From the NCBI GenBank assembly GCA_019925095.2, contig CM034389.1, positions 23,361,435 through 23,425,434 of the forward strand: 64,000 bases of DNA, given 5' to 3'. This DNA comes from Dendrolimus kikuchii. Taxonomy: Eukaryota > Arthropoda > Insecta > Lepidoptera > Lasiocampidae. Made by a program: the position numbers and the translations under genes. The notes under the pieces were generated by a model. That model was not told the DNA's origin, did not search any database, and saw only the letters and a program-made list of their open reading frames with translations. Positions 44,546 through 55,636 of the stretch are shown one piece after another; within the stretch, counting starts at the first letter, position 1, and every line of letters begins with the position of its first letter.

Positions 44546-45415
44546 GATGTATGAACGGACTAATTTATTTAACTGCTTAAACACTATAATAAAAGAATGC
44601 TAGAAATTTACAAGAAGTGTAACAGAGAAGAGCTCTATAAAACTTTATAAATTCAAAAGGTTTTATTCAAAATAAATTCTACAGGAGAACACTTTTTGAA
44701 GTTCATACATAAAGTTAAAATTTATTTTTACTTCATATTTCATATTCTATGTACACCGCTTCGCAACGTGTTATTGAAGTTAAGGAGAAGAACCGGCAAG
44801 GAACCCCCCAGCAACACGTCTAGTAGCTAAATATTGTTTTCTTAAAATTTCATATTCTATTTATATCTCATTATGAAATATAAAATTGTTATAATCTACA
44901 CAAATAAACAAACAGACAAGACAAAGGATTGTGTTTTGCCAAAACGTCTATAGGACTCTGAAAAGCGAAGAATGAATGACCTGACGCGTCATCTGAGGAC
45001 ATAAACTGGTCGCTAATGCAAATCCCAATGACGAACATGACAAGTATGTAAATAAAGTGGATGTTAATGCACTTACAACTACTAATATATCTACTTAGAC
45101 ACGTATCAATTTCACTGAGCGATTCTCCAAAAGCAGCTGCTTTAGGACCTCTTCATTCGTTCATGTTTAATTTAGGAATGTTTCAGAGGTATGCTTCTAA
45201 GTGGGCGATTAACAAATATTCTGCTTCCACGTTATATTATAGTTTAAGAACAGGTATGTGTATGTATAAATAGGTTGTATAACACATGACATTTAAATTA
45301 ATTCAAGTTTTTTACCCGTGAATAATTAAGCTTTGCTTCGTTTTTTATGTTATATAACAACAGCAAATAAATCTTTAGATAAACAGTAGGTTAAGTTAGG
45401 TTAAGTTATTCTTGT

Positions 45416-48400
45416 ACAACCATCCGTCTCCTCCAAACAAATTTGAATCACTGCGCCGGGGCCCAAGACCTCCTTTTCCAGGTCTTGGCGCAATGGAATA
45501 TACACGTGGCAGTGGTCGCCGAGCCGTATCGGGTCCCCGACCGTGACGAATGGGTGGGTGACCTGAGCGGCACGGTGGCCCTTGTAAGTAGATCTGCTGC
45601 AGGCTCTCCTTCCCTCGCAAATATCATGCGGGGGCGAGGCTACGCTGCGGCGACCATCGGCGAGTGCGTCGTCGTGGGAGTGTATTTCTCTCCCAACCGT
45701 GCACTCGCAGAATTTGAGGCGTTTCTGGCTGAGCTGGGCACGCTCACTGCGAGGATCCTCCCTCACCCCATAATGGTGCTCGGGGACTTCAATGCAAAAT
45801 CATCGGCGTGGGGTTCCCGAGTCACCGACGCTCGAGGCGAAGCGCTGGAAGAGTGGGCTCTAGAAACGGGGCTACAGGTTCTTAACCGAGGTACTGCGCT
45901 CACGTGCGTGCGCCGGCAGGGCGGGTCTATTGTGGATATATCGTTCGCAAGCCCTGCAGTCACGCGCCGCGTCCGAAACTGGAAGGTTTTGGAGGACGTA
46001 GAGACGTTGTCTGACCATCGTTACATACGATTCGATCTTTTCACCCAGACAACTAGAGCTCGTGCCCGAGAGTCCCCAGTTAGCAACCATCCACGCTGGG
46101 CAATCAAAAAGTTAAACAATGAGGCGTTCCGGGAGGCTTTGCTCGTCCAGCAGTGGACCTCGCAAGCAAATGAGCACCCAAGCGACGAACTCGATGTAGA
46201 CGAAGAGGCAGAACGTCTGCGGGTTGTTGTAACGGAGGTCTGCGACGCGGCGATGCCGAGGAGGGGCCGTCACCGTCCCAAGGGCCAGGCGTATTGGTGG
46301 AGCGATGAGATAGCTCAACTCCACCGCAACTGCGTTATTACGCGGCGCCAATACGCTAGGCATAAGAGGAGACGCCGTCGCAACGGGACCTTCGCCGAAG
46401 AAGAGGATCGTCTCTACGATGATTACCGAACATCTAAGAAGACACTGCAATTAGCGATCAAAACCGCAAAGTCCGCAGCATGGGGAGAGCTCTTGGAGAG
46501 CCTTGATCGAGACCCGTGGGGGCGACCCTACAGGATGGTGCGGAAGAAACTCCGCCCGTGGACCCCCCCGCTTACAGTGAGTCTGTCCCCGGAACTTGTC
46601 ACGGAAATAATCCACGTCCTGTTCCCCTCGAGAGGCGAGCATACGCCACCAGCCATGGTTCCGCCCAACTGGGAGTCCAGCATGGATAGTGATAGTAGCG
46701 ACGTGCCCGGCGTGACACAGGAAGAGTTGGGGGCGGCGGTCCATAGACTGCGAGCCAAAAATACCGCCCCCGGCCCTGATGGCATTCCAGGGCGTGCGTG
46801 GGTTCTTTCGTATGACGCCCTGGAGTCCCGACTATTGGGGCTCTTCACAACGTGCCTAAAGCAAGGCCAGTTCCCCCGAAAGTGGAAGACCGGAAAACTG
46901 GTCCTACTTAAAAAAGAAGGGCGCCCCGCAGAATCTCCGGCCGCATACCGGCCCATAGTGTTGCTGGACGAGGTGGGCAAACTCTTCGAGAGAGTCATTG
47001 CAACCCGCCTCGTCCAGCACCTATCAGGAGAGGGGCCGGATGTGGCCGATGTTCAGTTCGGCTTTCGTCAAGGACGCTCCACGATAGATGCAATCATGCG
47101 GGTGAAGAGCCAGGCGGAAGAAGCAGTCTCCAGAGGCGAAGTGCTCTTGGCGGTATCCTTGGACATCGCCAATGCGTTCAATAGCATGCCCTGGAGTTGC
47201 ATTAGGGAGGCGCTTCGATACCATGGGGTGCCGATCTACCTCCGTCGCATAGTCGGGGCGTATCTCAGTGACCGGGCCGTCATCTTCCCGAGTCAAAACG
47301 ACTGGGGACGCCGAGAAATGTCATGCGGTGTCCCACAGGGGTCGGTATTGGGACCGATCCTGTGGAATATTGGCTATGACTGGGCGTTGCGGGGCGTCCT
47401 CATCCACGGTGTGAGCATAACGTGCTATGCAGACGACACGCTGATTGTCGCCCGGGGGAGGACGTACTCCGAGGCAGCCATTCAGGCAACAGCTGGGGTA
47501 GCACAGGTAGTCTACCGTATCCGGCGACTTGGTCTTGAGGTGGCCTTGCACAAGTCCGAGGCCGTGGTGTTTCACGGACCTCGGAGAAAGCCACCCGCGG
47601 GATCCAGCATCACAGTGGGAGGAGTCCGCATCGATGTCAAACCGACCATGAAATACCTTGGATTGGTCCTCGACAGCCGATGGGACCTCTTAGCACATTT
47701 CCAGCAAGCGGCCCCCAGGCTCAAGAGGGCGGCGGGCGCGCTCACACGCTTGCTGCCCAACATAGGGGGACCAAACGCGTTGTGCCGAAAGCTCTTCGAA
47801 GGAGTCGTGCGGTCCATTGCCCTTTACGGGGCCCCGGTGTGGGCGGGCGCCCTGGCGGCTCGCAACGTCGCCACCTTGCGGCAAACACAGCGTATGCTAG
47901 CCGTCAGGGCCGCCCGAGGGTATCGTACGATATCCTTTGAAGCGTCTTCCCTGCTCGCCGGCAGTCTGCCGTGGGACCTGGAGGCCAGAACGCTGGCCTC
48001 CTTGTACGTTTGGCGAAAGGAGAAGGAGGCCAGCAGTGGCCGACCTGCACCCCGCGAGATTAAGGGGCGCAGAGAAGAACTCCGTCAGGTCCATGTGGCA
48101 GAATGGGCTAACCGCCTCAACAACCCCAGTGCCGGCCTCGCCCTCATCGAAGCGGTGAGGCCGATAATGTCAGAATGGCTGAATAGGCGCCATGGCACCC
48201 TGACGTTCCGCCTGACGCAGGTCCTCTCGGGACACGGATGCTTCGGAAAGTACTTGTATCGTATAAGACGGGAGCAGACGTCGGGATGCCATCACTGCGT
48301 TGGCGGCGAGGAAGATACGGTGCTGCACACCCTGCAGGTGTGTCCTGCTTGGGACGAGCAGCGCTGTGATCTTATCGCGGCCATTGGAGCCGACCTGTCA

Positions 48401-48995
48401 CTCCCGGCCCTGGTCAAGGCCATGGTCGGGAGCGCCGACGCGTGGAACGCGGCTGTCTCTTTCTGCGAGACCGTAATGTCTGTGAAAGAGGCGGCGGAGT
48501 GGGACAGGGAGCAGACGAGCACACTCTCGCCCCGCCAAAACCGGCGGCGGCGACGGAGGGTCGTGAACGACGACCTCCAACCGCCCTAGGCTACGGCCGC
48601 GCGGGGGACCTGTAGGGGAATCAGGTCCCTCGTACACAAAGGCCGGAGAGGAGGGACGCGAACCGATCCGTGCGCCCCCTCTCACCTCGTGGTGAGACCT
48701 GAGGTAGTCGGAGAAGCCCAGCTCTCCAGCTTACACTTGAGGGGCCAGCCCGCGACCGGGCCGGCCATCGTCCGTCCGGGCTAGAGGTGAATGCGTGAGC
48801 GAGCCCACAGCCCGGACATGGGACGCAACGAGGGTCAGCCAGGGGTTTTAGTGGGTATCCCCAACCGCGGTGTGGCAATAACATTCCTGCGGGAGTGCTA
48901 GTGCCACCCCGACGGGGCGAATCCCACACGCCCCACCGCGCTTCCCCCGCGGCGGTTTGTCCTCAAGCGGATTTCCCCTGGGAAAAAAAAAAAAA
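45416..48995 (+). mobile_element. R1-clade non-LTR retrotransposon, 5'-truncated (copy 2)
   Basis: Begins almost exactly where ORF2 begins and ends in an A-run (48983-48996) after the same 3' end as copy 1. Its 3' UTR also shares the 'aggggttttagtgggtatcc' block and the 'gcgaatcccacac' block with copy 1. It lies antisense to the minus-strand ABCG gene, in the intron between the H-loop exon and the linker exon. The 5' side is bordered by a telomere-like gttaagttaggttaagtta. Confidence 0.85.
45443..48589 (+). CDS. R1-clade ORF2, uninterrupted but lacking its start
   Basis: 1048 codons without a stop. Endonuclease: NHCAGAQDLL, VAEPYRVP, LGDFNAKSSAWGS, SIVDISFA, SDHRYIRF. RT: NTAPGPDGIPGRAW, FGFRQGRSTIDAI, GVPQGSVLGPILWN, CYADDTLIVA. 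C-terminal finger: SGCHHCVGGEEDTVLH...C. The frame stays open upstream to about 45396 but has no ATG before the homology, because the 5' truncation removed the first residues; the listed first codon is TTG. All catalytic motifs I can recognise are present. The protein could be made only by readthrough or an alternative start. Confidence 0.9.
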   Translation: MNHCAGAQDLLFQVLAQWNIHVAVVAEPYRVPDRDEWVGDLSGTVALVSRSAAGSPSLANIMRGRGYAAATIGECVVVGVYFSPNRALAEFEAFLAELGTLTARILPHPIMVLGDFNAKSSAWGSRVTDARGEALEEWALETGLQVLNRGTALTCVRRQGGSIVDISFASPAVTRRVRNWKVLEDVETLSDHRYIRFDLFTQTTRARARESPVSNHPRWAIKKLNNEAFREALLVQQWTSQANEHPSDELDVDEEAERLRVVVTEVCDAAMPRRGRHRPKGQAYWWSDEIAQLHRNCVITRRQYARHKRRRRRNGTFAEEEDRLYDDYRTSKKTLQLAIKTAKSAAWGELLESLDRDPWGRPYRMVRKKLRPWTPPLTVSLSPELVTEIIHVLFPSRGEHTPPAMVPPNWESSMDSDSSDVPGVTQEELGAAVHRLRAKNTAPGPDGIPGRAWVLSYDALESRLLGLFTTCLKQGQFPRKWKTGKLVLLKKEGRPAESPAAYRPIVLLDEVGKLFERVIATRLVQHLSGEGPDVADVQFGFRQGRSTIDAIMRVKSQAEEAVSRGEVLLAVSLDIANAFNSMPWSCIREALRYHGVPIYLRRIVGAYLSDRAVIFPSQNDWGRREMSCGVPQGSVLGPILWNIGYDWALRGVLIHGVSITCYADDTLIVARGRTYSEAAIQATAGVAQVVYRIRRLGLEVALHKSEAVVFHGPRRKPPAGSSITVGGVRIDVKPTMKYLGLVLDSRWDLLAHFQQAAPRLKRAAGALTRLLPNIGGPNALCRKLFEGVVRSIALYGAPVWAGALAARNVATLRQTQRMLAVRAARGYRTISFEASSLLAGSLPWDLEARTLASLYVWRKEKEASSGRPAPREIKGRREELRQVHVAEWANRLNNPSAGLALIEAVRPIMSEWLNRRHGTLTFRLTQVLSGHGCFGKYLYRIRREQTSGCHHCVGGEEDTVLHTLQVCPAWDEQRCDLIAAIGADLSLPALVKAMVGSADAWNAAVSFCETVMSVKEAAEWDREQTSTLSPRQNRRRRRRVVNDDLQPP

Positions 48996-49204
48996 AGCTA
49001 TATTATCATAAAGTTTCATCAAAATACATGTAATAGTTTTTGCGTGAAAGAGTAACAAACATACATTCATATTTTTTTACAACATTTCGCGTTTATAATA
49101 TTAGTAGGATAGTAGGATTTGTATATTATTAAGCAACATAAAGCTTACAAGTTGTATAAAGTCGCATAAAATATGTAATTTTAATTGAAGCTAATTTTAA
49201 TTAA

Positions 49205-49259
49205 TTACTCAATAATAAATTTTATGATGCAGCTTATCATAAAATTTATTACTGAGTAA
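49205..49259. repeat. Hairpin with 24-bp arms
   Basis: Left arm begins ttactcaataataaatttt, right arm ends aaatttattactgagtaa, one mismatch in 24 bp, loop 7 nt. AT-rich and in an ABCG intron after R1 copy 2. Confidence 0.82.
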
Positions 49260-49934
49260 CATTTTTACAATGAATGCGTACCAGTGGTTCAATTTCCACA
49301 GCTGATTAAAATTTTATTACTAAATCTATTCAATTAACTAATAAGTAGAAAATATTTTCTTTTAGCAAAAACAAAAACGACTTCAAAGCAAAATGCAAAA
49401 ACTAAATAATTTCCACATCTTGAAGGCGGTGCCAACTAAAATAAAAAAAACAATAACAAAATTGCTAAATATGTTGAAGAAAATATTATTTTTTGCTTTT
49501 TGGATTAAGTTAGTTTTGCTTTTGTTAAACAAAAGTTACCATGACATTTTAAAAGTAAGATAACACTTATTTTATTCTATTTTAAAGCCGGTTCTTTTAT
49601 ATGTTGAAATTTATTGTAATACGCTTTTGCATCCCTATTAAATAAGATGAATCCTAGTGCTATGACCATTTTATAACTAGAAACATAACGCATAACATAA
49701 CAGAACGTAACGCGTGACTAAACTGAGAGAACATTTTGTAATTTTATTATAATTTTCATAAACAACGTAATTAAATATTATTTATTACAATTCCTTTGAC
49801 ATTTGGTTTAAAATAATTTTATTAGTAACTGAACAGGTTAAATACATATGAAATATTTGGTAAATCACACCGGTCGTCACGGCATAATTTGTATGGTAAT
49901 GAGTAGCAACTGTGTTTGTCGCCATTTGTTTTTG

Positions 49935-50236
49935 TCCGTGGAGGAACGAAGAAATAATACAATTTCCTACAGCCGGGCGGCCTGTCGTAAGAGGCGACAA
50001 AACAACCCACAGCTAGGTGGTAGGGCATTTGCCCGACTGGATGGCTACCACCCCTGGTCTAGACTATGCCGCCATAACAACCTTGAGTTGTGTTCCGGCA
50101 TTAGTGACCAGGTTCCAGTCTCCCTTAAGAGAGCAGCATTTGTAGCACTTTTGGTGTTGCCAATGTTCATAGGCGATGGTAACCGCTTTCTATCAAGTGG
50201 GCCGTCTGCCTGTCTGCTGAACTCCTGCAATAAAAA
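49935..50236 (+). repeat. SINE-like repeat, long copy 4
   Basis: Full-length with A-rich tail. It is followed within 30 bp by an inverted head-only fragment of the same repeat (50264-50345) and then by the eL40 retrocopy. Confidence 0.8.
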
Positions 50237-50263
50237 AATTTAAAAAAAACTATAGACTGGTAG

Positions 50264-50345
50264 GTTGTTTTACCTCCTCTTACGACAGCCCGCCCGGCCG
50301 CAGGAAATTGTGCTATTTCTGTGTTCTATCACAGACAACATGCAC
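50264..50345 (-). repeat. SINE-like repeat, head-only fragment
   Basis: Contains cctcttacgacagcccgccc and ggccgcaggaaattg, the complement of the head of the long copies. It points toward copy 4, giving a tail-to-broken-end inverted pair. Confidence 0.72.
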
Positions 50346-50354
50346 GGATACTTT

Positions 50355-50577
50355 TAAAAATATTTCATTTCATTTATTTTATTAGATTTGAATAATAAGC
50401 ATTAACATAGAAACAACCTAATCCTTAAGCTTCTTTTTGGGGCGGAGGTTGTTGGTATGTCCACACTTGGTCTTACGGCAGTTAGTAGCACGAGGGTGCA
50501 GACGGGCATAGCATTTGCGGCAAATCATTTTGTCACAGTTATACTTCATTGCCAAAATGCGGAGGGAAGGCTCAATA
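50355..50577 (-). pseudogene. Retrocopy fragment of ribosomal protein eL40 (ubiquitin-eL40 fusion gene)
   Basis: The frame from 50576 reads [20 protein letters not shown], then [15 protein letters not shown], then [16 protein letters not shown] and stop (50418-50420). This is the 52-residue eL40 part of the ubiquitin fusion (CEP52/UBA52), with its four zinc-binding Cys residues kept. The ubiquitin part is missing and no splice acceptor precedes it. After the stop is a short UTR with aataaaataaatg. A 5'-truncated processed copy in an ABCG intron is the simplest reading. The sequence is so well kept that the copy must be young. Confidence 0.85.
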
Positions 50578-51179
50578 GTACATGCATATATAAATAGTAC
50601 ATGCATAGTTTTATTAGGTTTTTACGGTTTAACTAATAGTGTAATAAATCGTAAGAAGCCTTAAATAAAGATGGTTTTATCGTCAAAATTCTAAATGATA
50701 TAGAAACGAGAAGAATAGTAATAAGATAAAACGAATGATAATGCTATACGAATAAGATTGTTATCTCGAAATTGGCCAGGATGATTGGTTTAGGCTCATA
50801 AATAGTAAGCTTTATAATGATTATATCTTTAGATAGGAAACTTGTATTTCATAGTTAGATAAAAGCAAGCTAGTATTATTAAGGCATGTCTATGATTTTT
50901 TATTGCCCGGTATTTAGGTATAAATTATTTTTCAACTGGTTTTTGGCCGCGGCTTCACTGGTGTTATTGTAGTTTTTGTCAATCGACTATTAATGTTATA
51001 ACTAATCACTATCAATTACTGGTACAGTGTCAACCATTGGTGCTTTTATCTCGGTGATTAATTGAATAGAAACATTAAAAATAATAATGTATATCATTAT
51101 TTTTAATGTACATTCATTAAAGTTATTTTACAAAAAACAATACAACTGGAATAGGCCATCTAAACGATGGAGAACGCGA

Positions 51180-51560
51180 TACATTTTTTTTTTATAAATT
51201 TGGTGTCTGTTTGTTCGGGATTCACCTAAAAACTACTAGGCCGATTTCGAAGTGGTTTTCGCTGATCGACAGCTAATTCTTAGAATTAAATTCTTCGCTA
51301 TTTTTTATCCTGGGAATCTAACGGGAATTTTTCAGGGAATGATTTAAAATGGCCAGGTTAAAAAAAATCGAACCCAATGGAGTTTTTTACTGATAGATAG
51401 AAAACTTTATGTAATAATAATATTTTTATTCCGGGAGCGGTTTGTAGTTGTTCTGGTGCGTAAATATTAGCTTATTCCGAAACAGTTTTTACTAAAACAA
51501 TAGCTGCAGTACTTTGTGAATCGGGAATCGAGCGGGAATATCAAGTCATGCGTGGACGAA
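51180..51560 (+). repeat. 'gggattcacctaaaaactac' repeat, longer copy
   Basis: gtttgttcgggattcaccta, ggttttcgctgatcgacagc, gggaatgatttaaaatggcc, and cgggagcggtttgtagttgt further on. It ends some 40 bp from the donor of the H-loop exon. Confidence 0.62.
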
Positions 51561-51598
51561 GTCGCTGGGATATCCTAATTTAAAATATAGATACTTAC

Positions 51599-51837
51599 GA
51601 TGCAAAGAACTGGTCCGCTTGTTCAATGGTTCCATGGAAGGCGGTTCTACCATTAGCCAATAAGACGACTTGATGGAAAAGTTCGAAAACTCCAGAAGCT
51701 GGTTGATGTACTGAACATATAACCAACTTCCCACCGATCGCTAACCTCCTTAGTCGGGAGACTACTGCACTAGCTGCGGAACTGTCTAGACCCGTCGTCG
51801 GCTCATCACAAAAAAGGATTGGGGGGTCATTTAACAA
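51599..51837 (-). CDS. ABCG minus-strand exon: Walker B, D-loop, H-loop
   Basis: 239 nt. LLNDPPILFCDEPTTGLDSS (Walker B and D-loop), then KLVICSVHQPASGVF with the switch His, FHQVVLLANGRTAFHG and ADQFFAS. Acceptor ctttcag, donor gcatc|gtaagt in phase 2. This is the cleanest ATPase exon in the window and the reference for judging the decayed exon at 13148-13295. Confidence 0.92.
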
Positions 51838-51991
51838 CTGAAAGATAAACTTTATTTTAACCTTAAAGTTTTTGGAAAATTTAACAGTTCTTGTTCTGAT
51901 GATGAACGAAGAAGAAGAAAGGAGAGTATATAAATGTCACTTCTCAACGTGTTATGGCTGTTCTAATGCTTCTGCTCCACCTGTATTTATG

Positions 51992-52285
51992 TTAAGCGCC
52001 CATACGCACTGTGGAATATGCGGCTAGCCACAGTCCGGTCAGTCGTGCGGTTGACCGCAATATGCGGTTGAATATGCGCCCAGTCGGATTGCGGCAGCCG
52101 GAATCACTAGTACATAACGCGGTTGACTACTAGCCGCACACTGAACTGCATAATGCATGTGGCAAGCACACGGCTGATCGGCGATAATCAATCGACAATC
52201 CTTCGATATTTAGTATAGAAATCAGTTTTAACATATATACTTCCTTACCTGCGGCTAGCCGCCTAGTGCCTATGAGCGCTTATAC
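51992..52285. mobile_element. MITE with 'gcgcccatacgcact' inverted ends
   Basis: Left end taagcgcccatacgcactg, right end tagtgcctatgagcgctta, imperfect inverted repeats of about 20 bp, with internal ggctagccgc motifs near both ends. A TTA-like trinucleotide borders it, fitting PIF/Harbinger-type insertion but not proving it. It lies 150 bp before the mariner. Confidence 0.6.
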
Positions 52286-52434
52286 CTGTCTCAAAATGAG
52301 TTTTTTGCGGCTTTAAAATATAAAACGTTGAACCAATAGCAAAAAGTTGGAGAGAAAATGGTAATAAAATTGAAAACAAGACATTTGAAAAATAATTTAT
52401 ACAAACTGAATTAACTACTTCGTGGTTATATATA

Positions 52435-53028
52435 CTTAGCCTGGCCATAAATACTGTTACAATTAAAAAGAACCAAATTTTACATTTGAATCTGTCATTT
52501 TTATATGATTGTTCATTGTGTTTTCTCATTTTGGCGCCAATACGTTGTACAACATTTTGTGATATTAAAATGGAGTGGGGCGATAACGAAAACCGAATCG
52601 CTGTGATTGCATTACACAAATTAGGTATGGAGCCAAATGCAATTTTTAAAACTCTCCATGCGCTTGCTATTAGTCAAATGTTTGTGTACGAGGCTAGTCT
52701 AGTCACGATTTTAATCCGCTGGATTATGATTAAGGGTCAGTTTTAGAGAGTACGGCTTGCTCTAAACGCCATGATAATTTGGAGTCCCTAAAACAATCCA
52801 TACGATTGGCAGTGAAGAATTTTCCCATGGAAAGAGTGCGTGCTATTGATAACTGGCCTCAACGTTTGGAGGACTGTATTGCAGCCAACGGAGACCACTT
52901 CGAATAAGCTTTTTTATTTTAAATTGTTTTATATTTATGTATTAAACTAACACACTGTAAAACTTTTAAATGTTATTTGCAATAGAAAAAAAATATTCTT
53001 TGTTACAATATTTATGGCAAGACTAGGT
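52435..53028 (+). mobile_element. Internally deleted mariner element
   Basis: Ends are inverted repeats of about 30 bp: left cttagcctggccataaatac-tgttacaa, right (complement) cctagtcttgccataaatat-tgtaacaa. TA flanks both sides. Inside, 52570-52740 encodes the start of a transposase (MEWGDNENRIAVIALHKLGM, helix-turn-helix-like), and 52780-52908 the end (LESLKQSIRLAVKNFPMERV, DNWPQRLEDCIAANGDHFE-stop). The catalytic DDD/D centre between them is deleted. The termini resemble the silkworm mori-type mariners as I recall them. Confidence 0.78.
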
Positions 53029-53241
53029 ATAATATATTATTCTTTAATTAGATTCTAAAGGTTTATCGAGCAGATACCAGAACAATTCATTACATCGTTT
53101 TAAATAACGTACTTTGTTAAACACGCTTCTGTTTAAATACAATTAGTTATTTATGTACATATCTTTGACTTTCTTAATTTCTTAAATTTAATTATACTCT
53201 GCTATAAATTATGTATGAAAATAGTGTATTAATGATCTTAC

Positions 53242-53394
53242 CTGAACAGCTAGAGCAACCCTCTTCCTTTCTCCACCAGACAGTGCCTTTAGTTTTGTCC
53301 TAACGCAATTATTCACACCCAATTCACCTAATAATTGCTGCACACGCCTCGCCCTGGCAGTCTTTGTTGACCGTTTGTCCATCATCATGCGGGC
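53242..53394 (-). CDS. ABCG minus-strand exon: ABC signature motif
   Basis: 51 codons, phase 0 at both ends: ARMMMDKRSTKTARARRVQ, then LLGELGVNNC, then LSGGERKRVALAVQ, a standard ABCG C-loop. Acceptor ttcataag, donor cag|gtaaga. Confidence 0.9.
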
Positions 53395-55483
53395 CTTATG
53401 AATAAAACATAATAAATATCTAATTACTCGTGGGTCTTCTGATATAATTATTATCTAATATAATTATTGTTAAGCTTCTGCCGATGAGAAAAACTGGAGT
53501 TTGAAGACTTCAAGCAGTATAAGAGAAGGTCGTAAGGTACGTCTCCGAACTCGCAGAATTATCATGCCTCAAAAACCAAAATACTAAAAAAATGGCCACG
53601 TGCTTGGCAGTCCGCGTACGGTGAAGGTTTACGTAGAAGTGGTAAACTATTCCTGCTTTAGTTATTTGGGTATAGAACCATAAAAACATTCAGTGGAAAT
53701 TACCCCATATTTCAAAAACGAACTGAACGGATATTGTGCAAAATATTTTTTTTTAAATTTCCACCACGTAGTTCGAAATTTCACTCTTTCGCCATCTATT
53801 ACGTAAATAATACAAGTTATACTTATGACTATGTACCTCTCTTCATCTTCGGCCTACCGATGTTCACTGTTGCGCGTAGACCTCGTCAAGTCTTTCCCAC
53901 TTTCTTGACTATATATATTTTGTTCAGCCCTTAGTTACAAGTATGGCGACTACACCTTATCTTTACTGTTTTCGCAATTTCCCTACATAACTGCAGTAGC
54001 CCCAGATCTTGAATTTTTTCGAAGGGGGCAAACACTGACAAATGCCGCCCCCTCTCGTCTATATTTTTACTTTAATCATCATCATCATTTCAGCCATCAA
54101 ATGCCCACGTGTGCATTTGTGGTTTTTAACCTATATCTATGCGACCCGCGAAAAGTAATATAGGTATATATGTTTTTAGTACTGGACGTCTCAGTGATCA
54201 AAGTTGCGTAACTGATGTGTCGTATGTAGGTATTTCTCCGAAGTTTGAATTTACCGCCCTCTAAAAAATTTGAATTTGCCGCCCGGGGCTTGGGCACCAC
54301 AAGATTCAGCCCTGCTTGGCAGCGCCATAGAAGCTGCTACATCGTTCTGTCGAATTTCACCTATATAATATTGACAAATCAATTCCTGAGAACAGACGGA
54401 CAGTTGGACAAACGAGTATGATGATTTCATAAGGGTTCTATTTTGGCCAAAATGGCTACGGTTTTTACGGTTCCGTACCCATTTTGAGTTAATTATTGAC
54501 GATAAATTTGTACCGAAGCGCAATATGTAGGTAAATACGGAATGACTTAATAATATATTCCACCTCCTTGTGGTTTTAAATAATATGTGTCATGTAATCA
54601 TTTCAACGGACCAATAAGGAAACAATATTTAATATACGTTCTTAATATTATTGGTCATTTAATTGATACCGTAGTTCTTTAAGAAACTTAAACCATATCA
54701 TACGTCGTAACACTCATTACGCCCACTTATACGGCAGCACGCAGAAAATAGTCAATGGAAGTGGGTAGCGCACATATGCCACGATCATTATTATGTTGGG
54801 CCTGCATACTCGTACCGCCCACTCTCTTGCTTGCTATCATGGAAGTGGGCATTATAAAAACAAGGCATTAATGAATTCTGATGATTAGATGAAAAATTCT
54901 AGAACTAAAAACTTGTTTAAAAATAGTTTAAATTAATGACTTATGTTTCTGCTGTTTGTTAGTGACATCGCGACTGAGACCAACTGCGTCTTGTATAAAT
55001 AACGTCGGTAATGATTGGCTACTTTAGTGGTACAGTCGTAGTATGAAAATGTTCGCCAGTTTTCAAATCAATCTTTTCAAACTAAGTCACAGAACAGTCT
55101 GTTCCACAGAAAAGTATGTTTAATTATTTGACAATAAAGTTTATAATTACTTAGATCAAGTTGTTTGATTATCTATCTTGTCTAAGAAGATTGTTTAGAC
55201 ATGTAAGACCTCTTTATTTGTTTTAATTTTTACGTTAAGCGTATTGATTATATCCTCTTTGTTCCTTATTGTTAATCTCAGCGTCTGTCATTATCAACAT
55301 TGCAATTTTCTTTTTTCACGTTTCTATATTTTATAAACGTAACATGTATTAAAATGTTGGCAGTATTTTTTCTCGTATTCATGCAAGCAAAAGACGACCT
55401 CTTTTCGAAGGTGACGAATATTTTCATTCCGTAACTGTCTGTTCAGTTGCGAAATGATAATGATAAATTCTTTTTGATAAAAT
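53395..55483. other. Intron DNA without recognised genes
   Basis: AT-rich. 54715-54850 has repeated 'gtgggc' words that also occur near 61715-61830, suggesting an old dispersed repeat. No coding support. Confidence 0.5.
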
Positions 55484-55537
55484 TTAAAAATTGACAAACA
55501 ACGTATGTCTGTGCATACGTTATTTGTCAATTTTTAA
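55484..55537. repeat. Hairpin with 24-bp arms
   Basis: Left arm 55484-55507 and right arm 55514-55537 pair with one mismatch (core ttgacaaacaacgtatg / catacgttatttgtcaa), loop 6 nt. It lies 100 bp before the Harbinger relic. Confidence 0.85.
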
Positions 55538-55636
55538 CGTCATTGACAATTAATAACAATATCATATCAAAAATGACGCATTAAACCTATCGCTACATCT
55601 GCGTGAAACGGTTACAACACTAAGTGTTCATTTACG

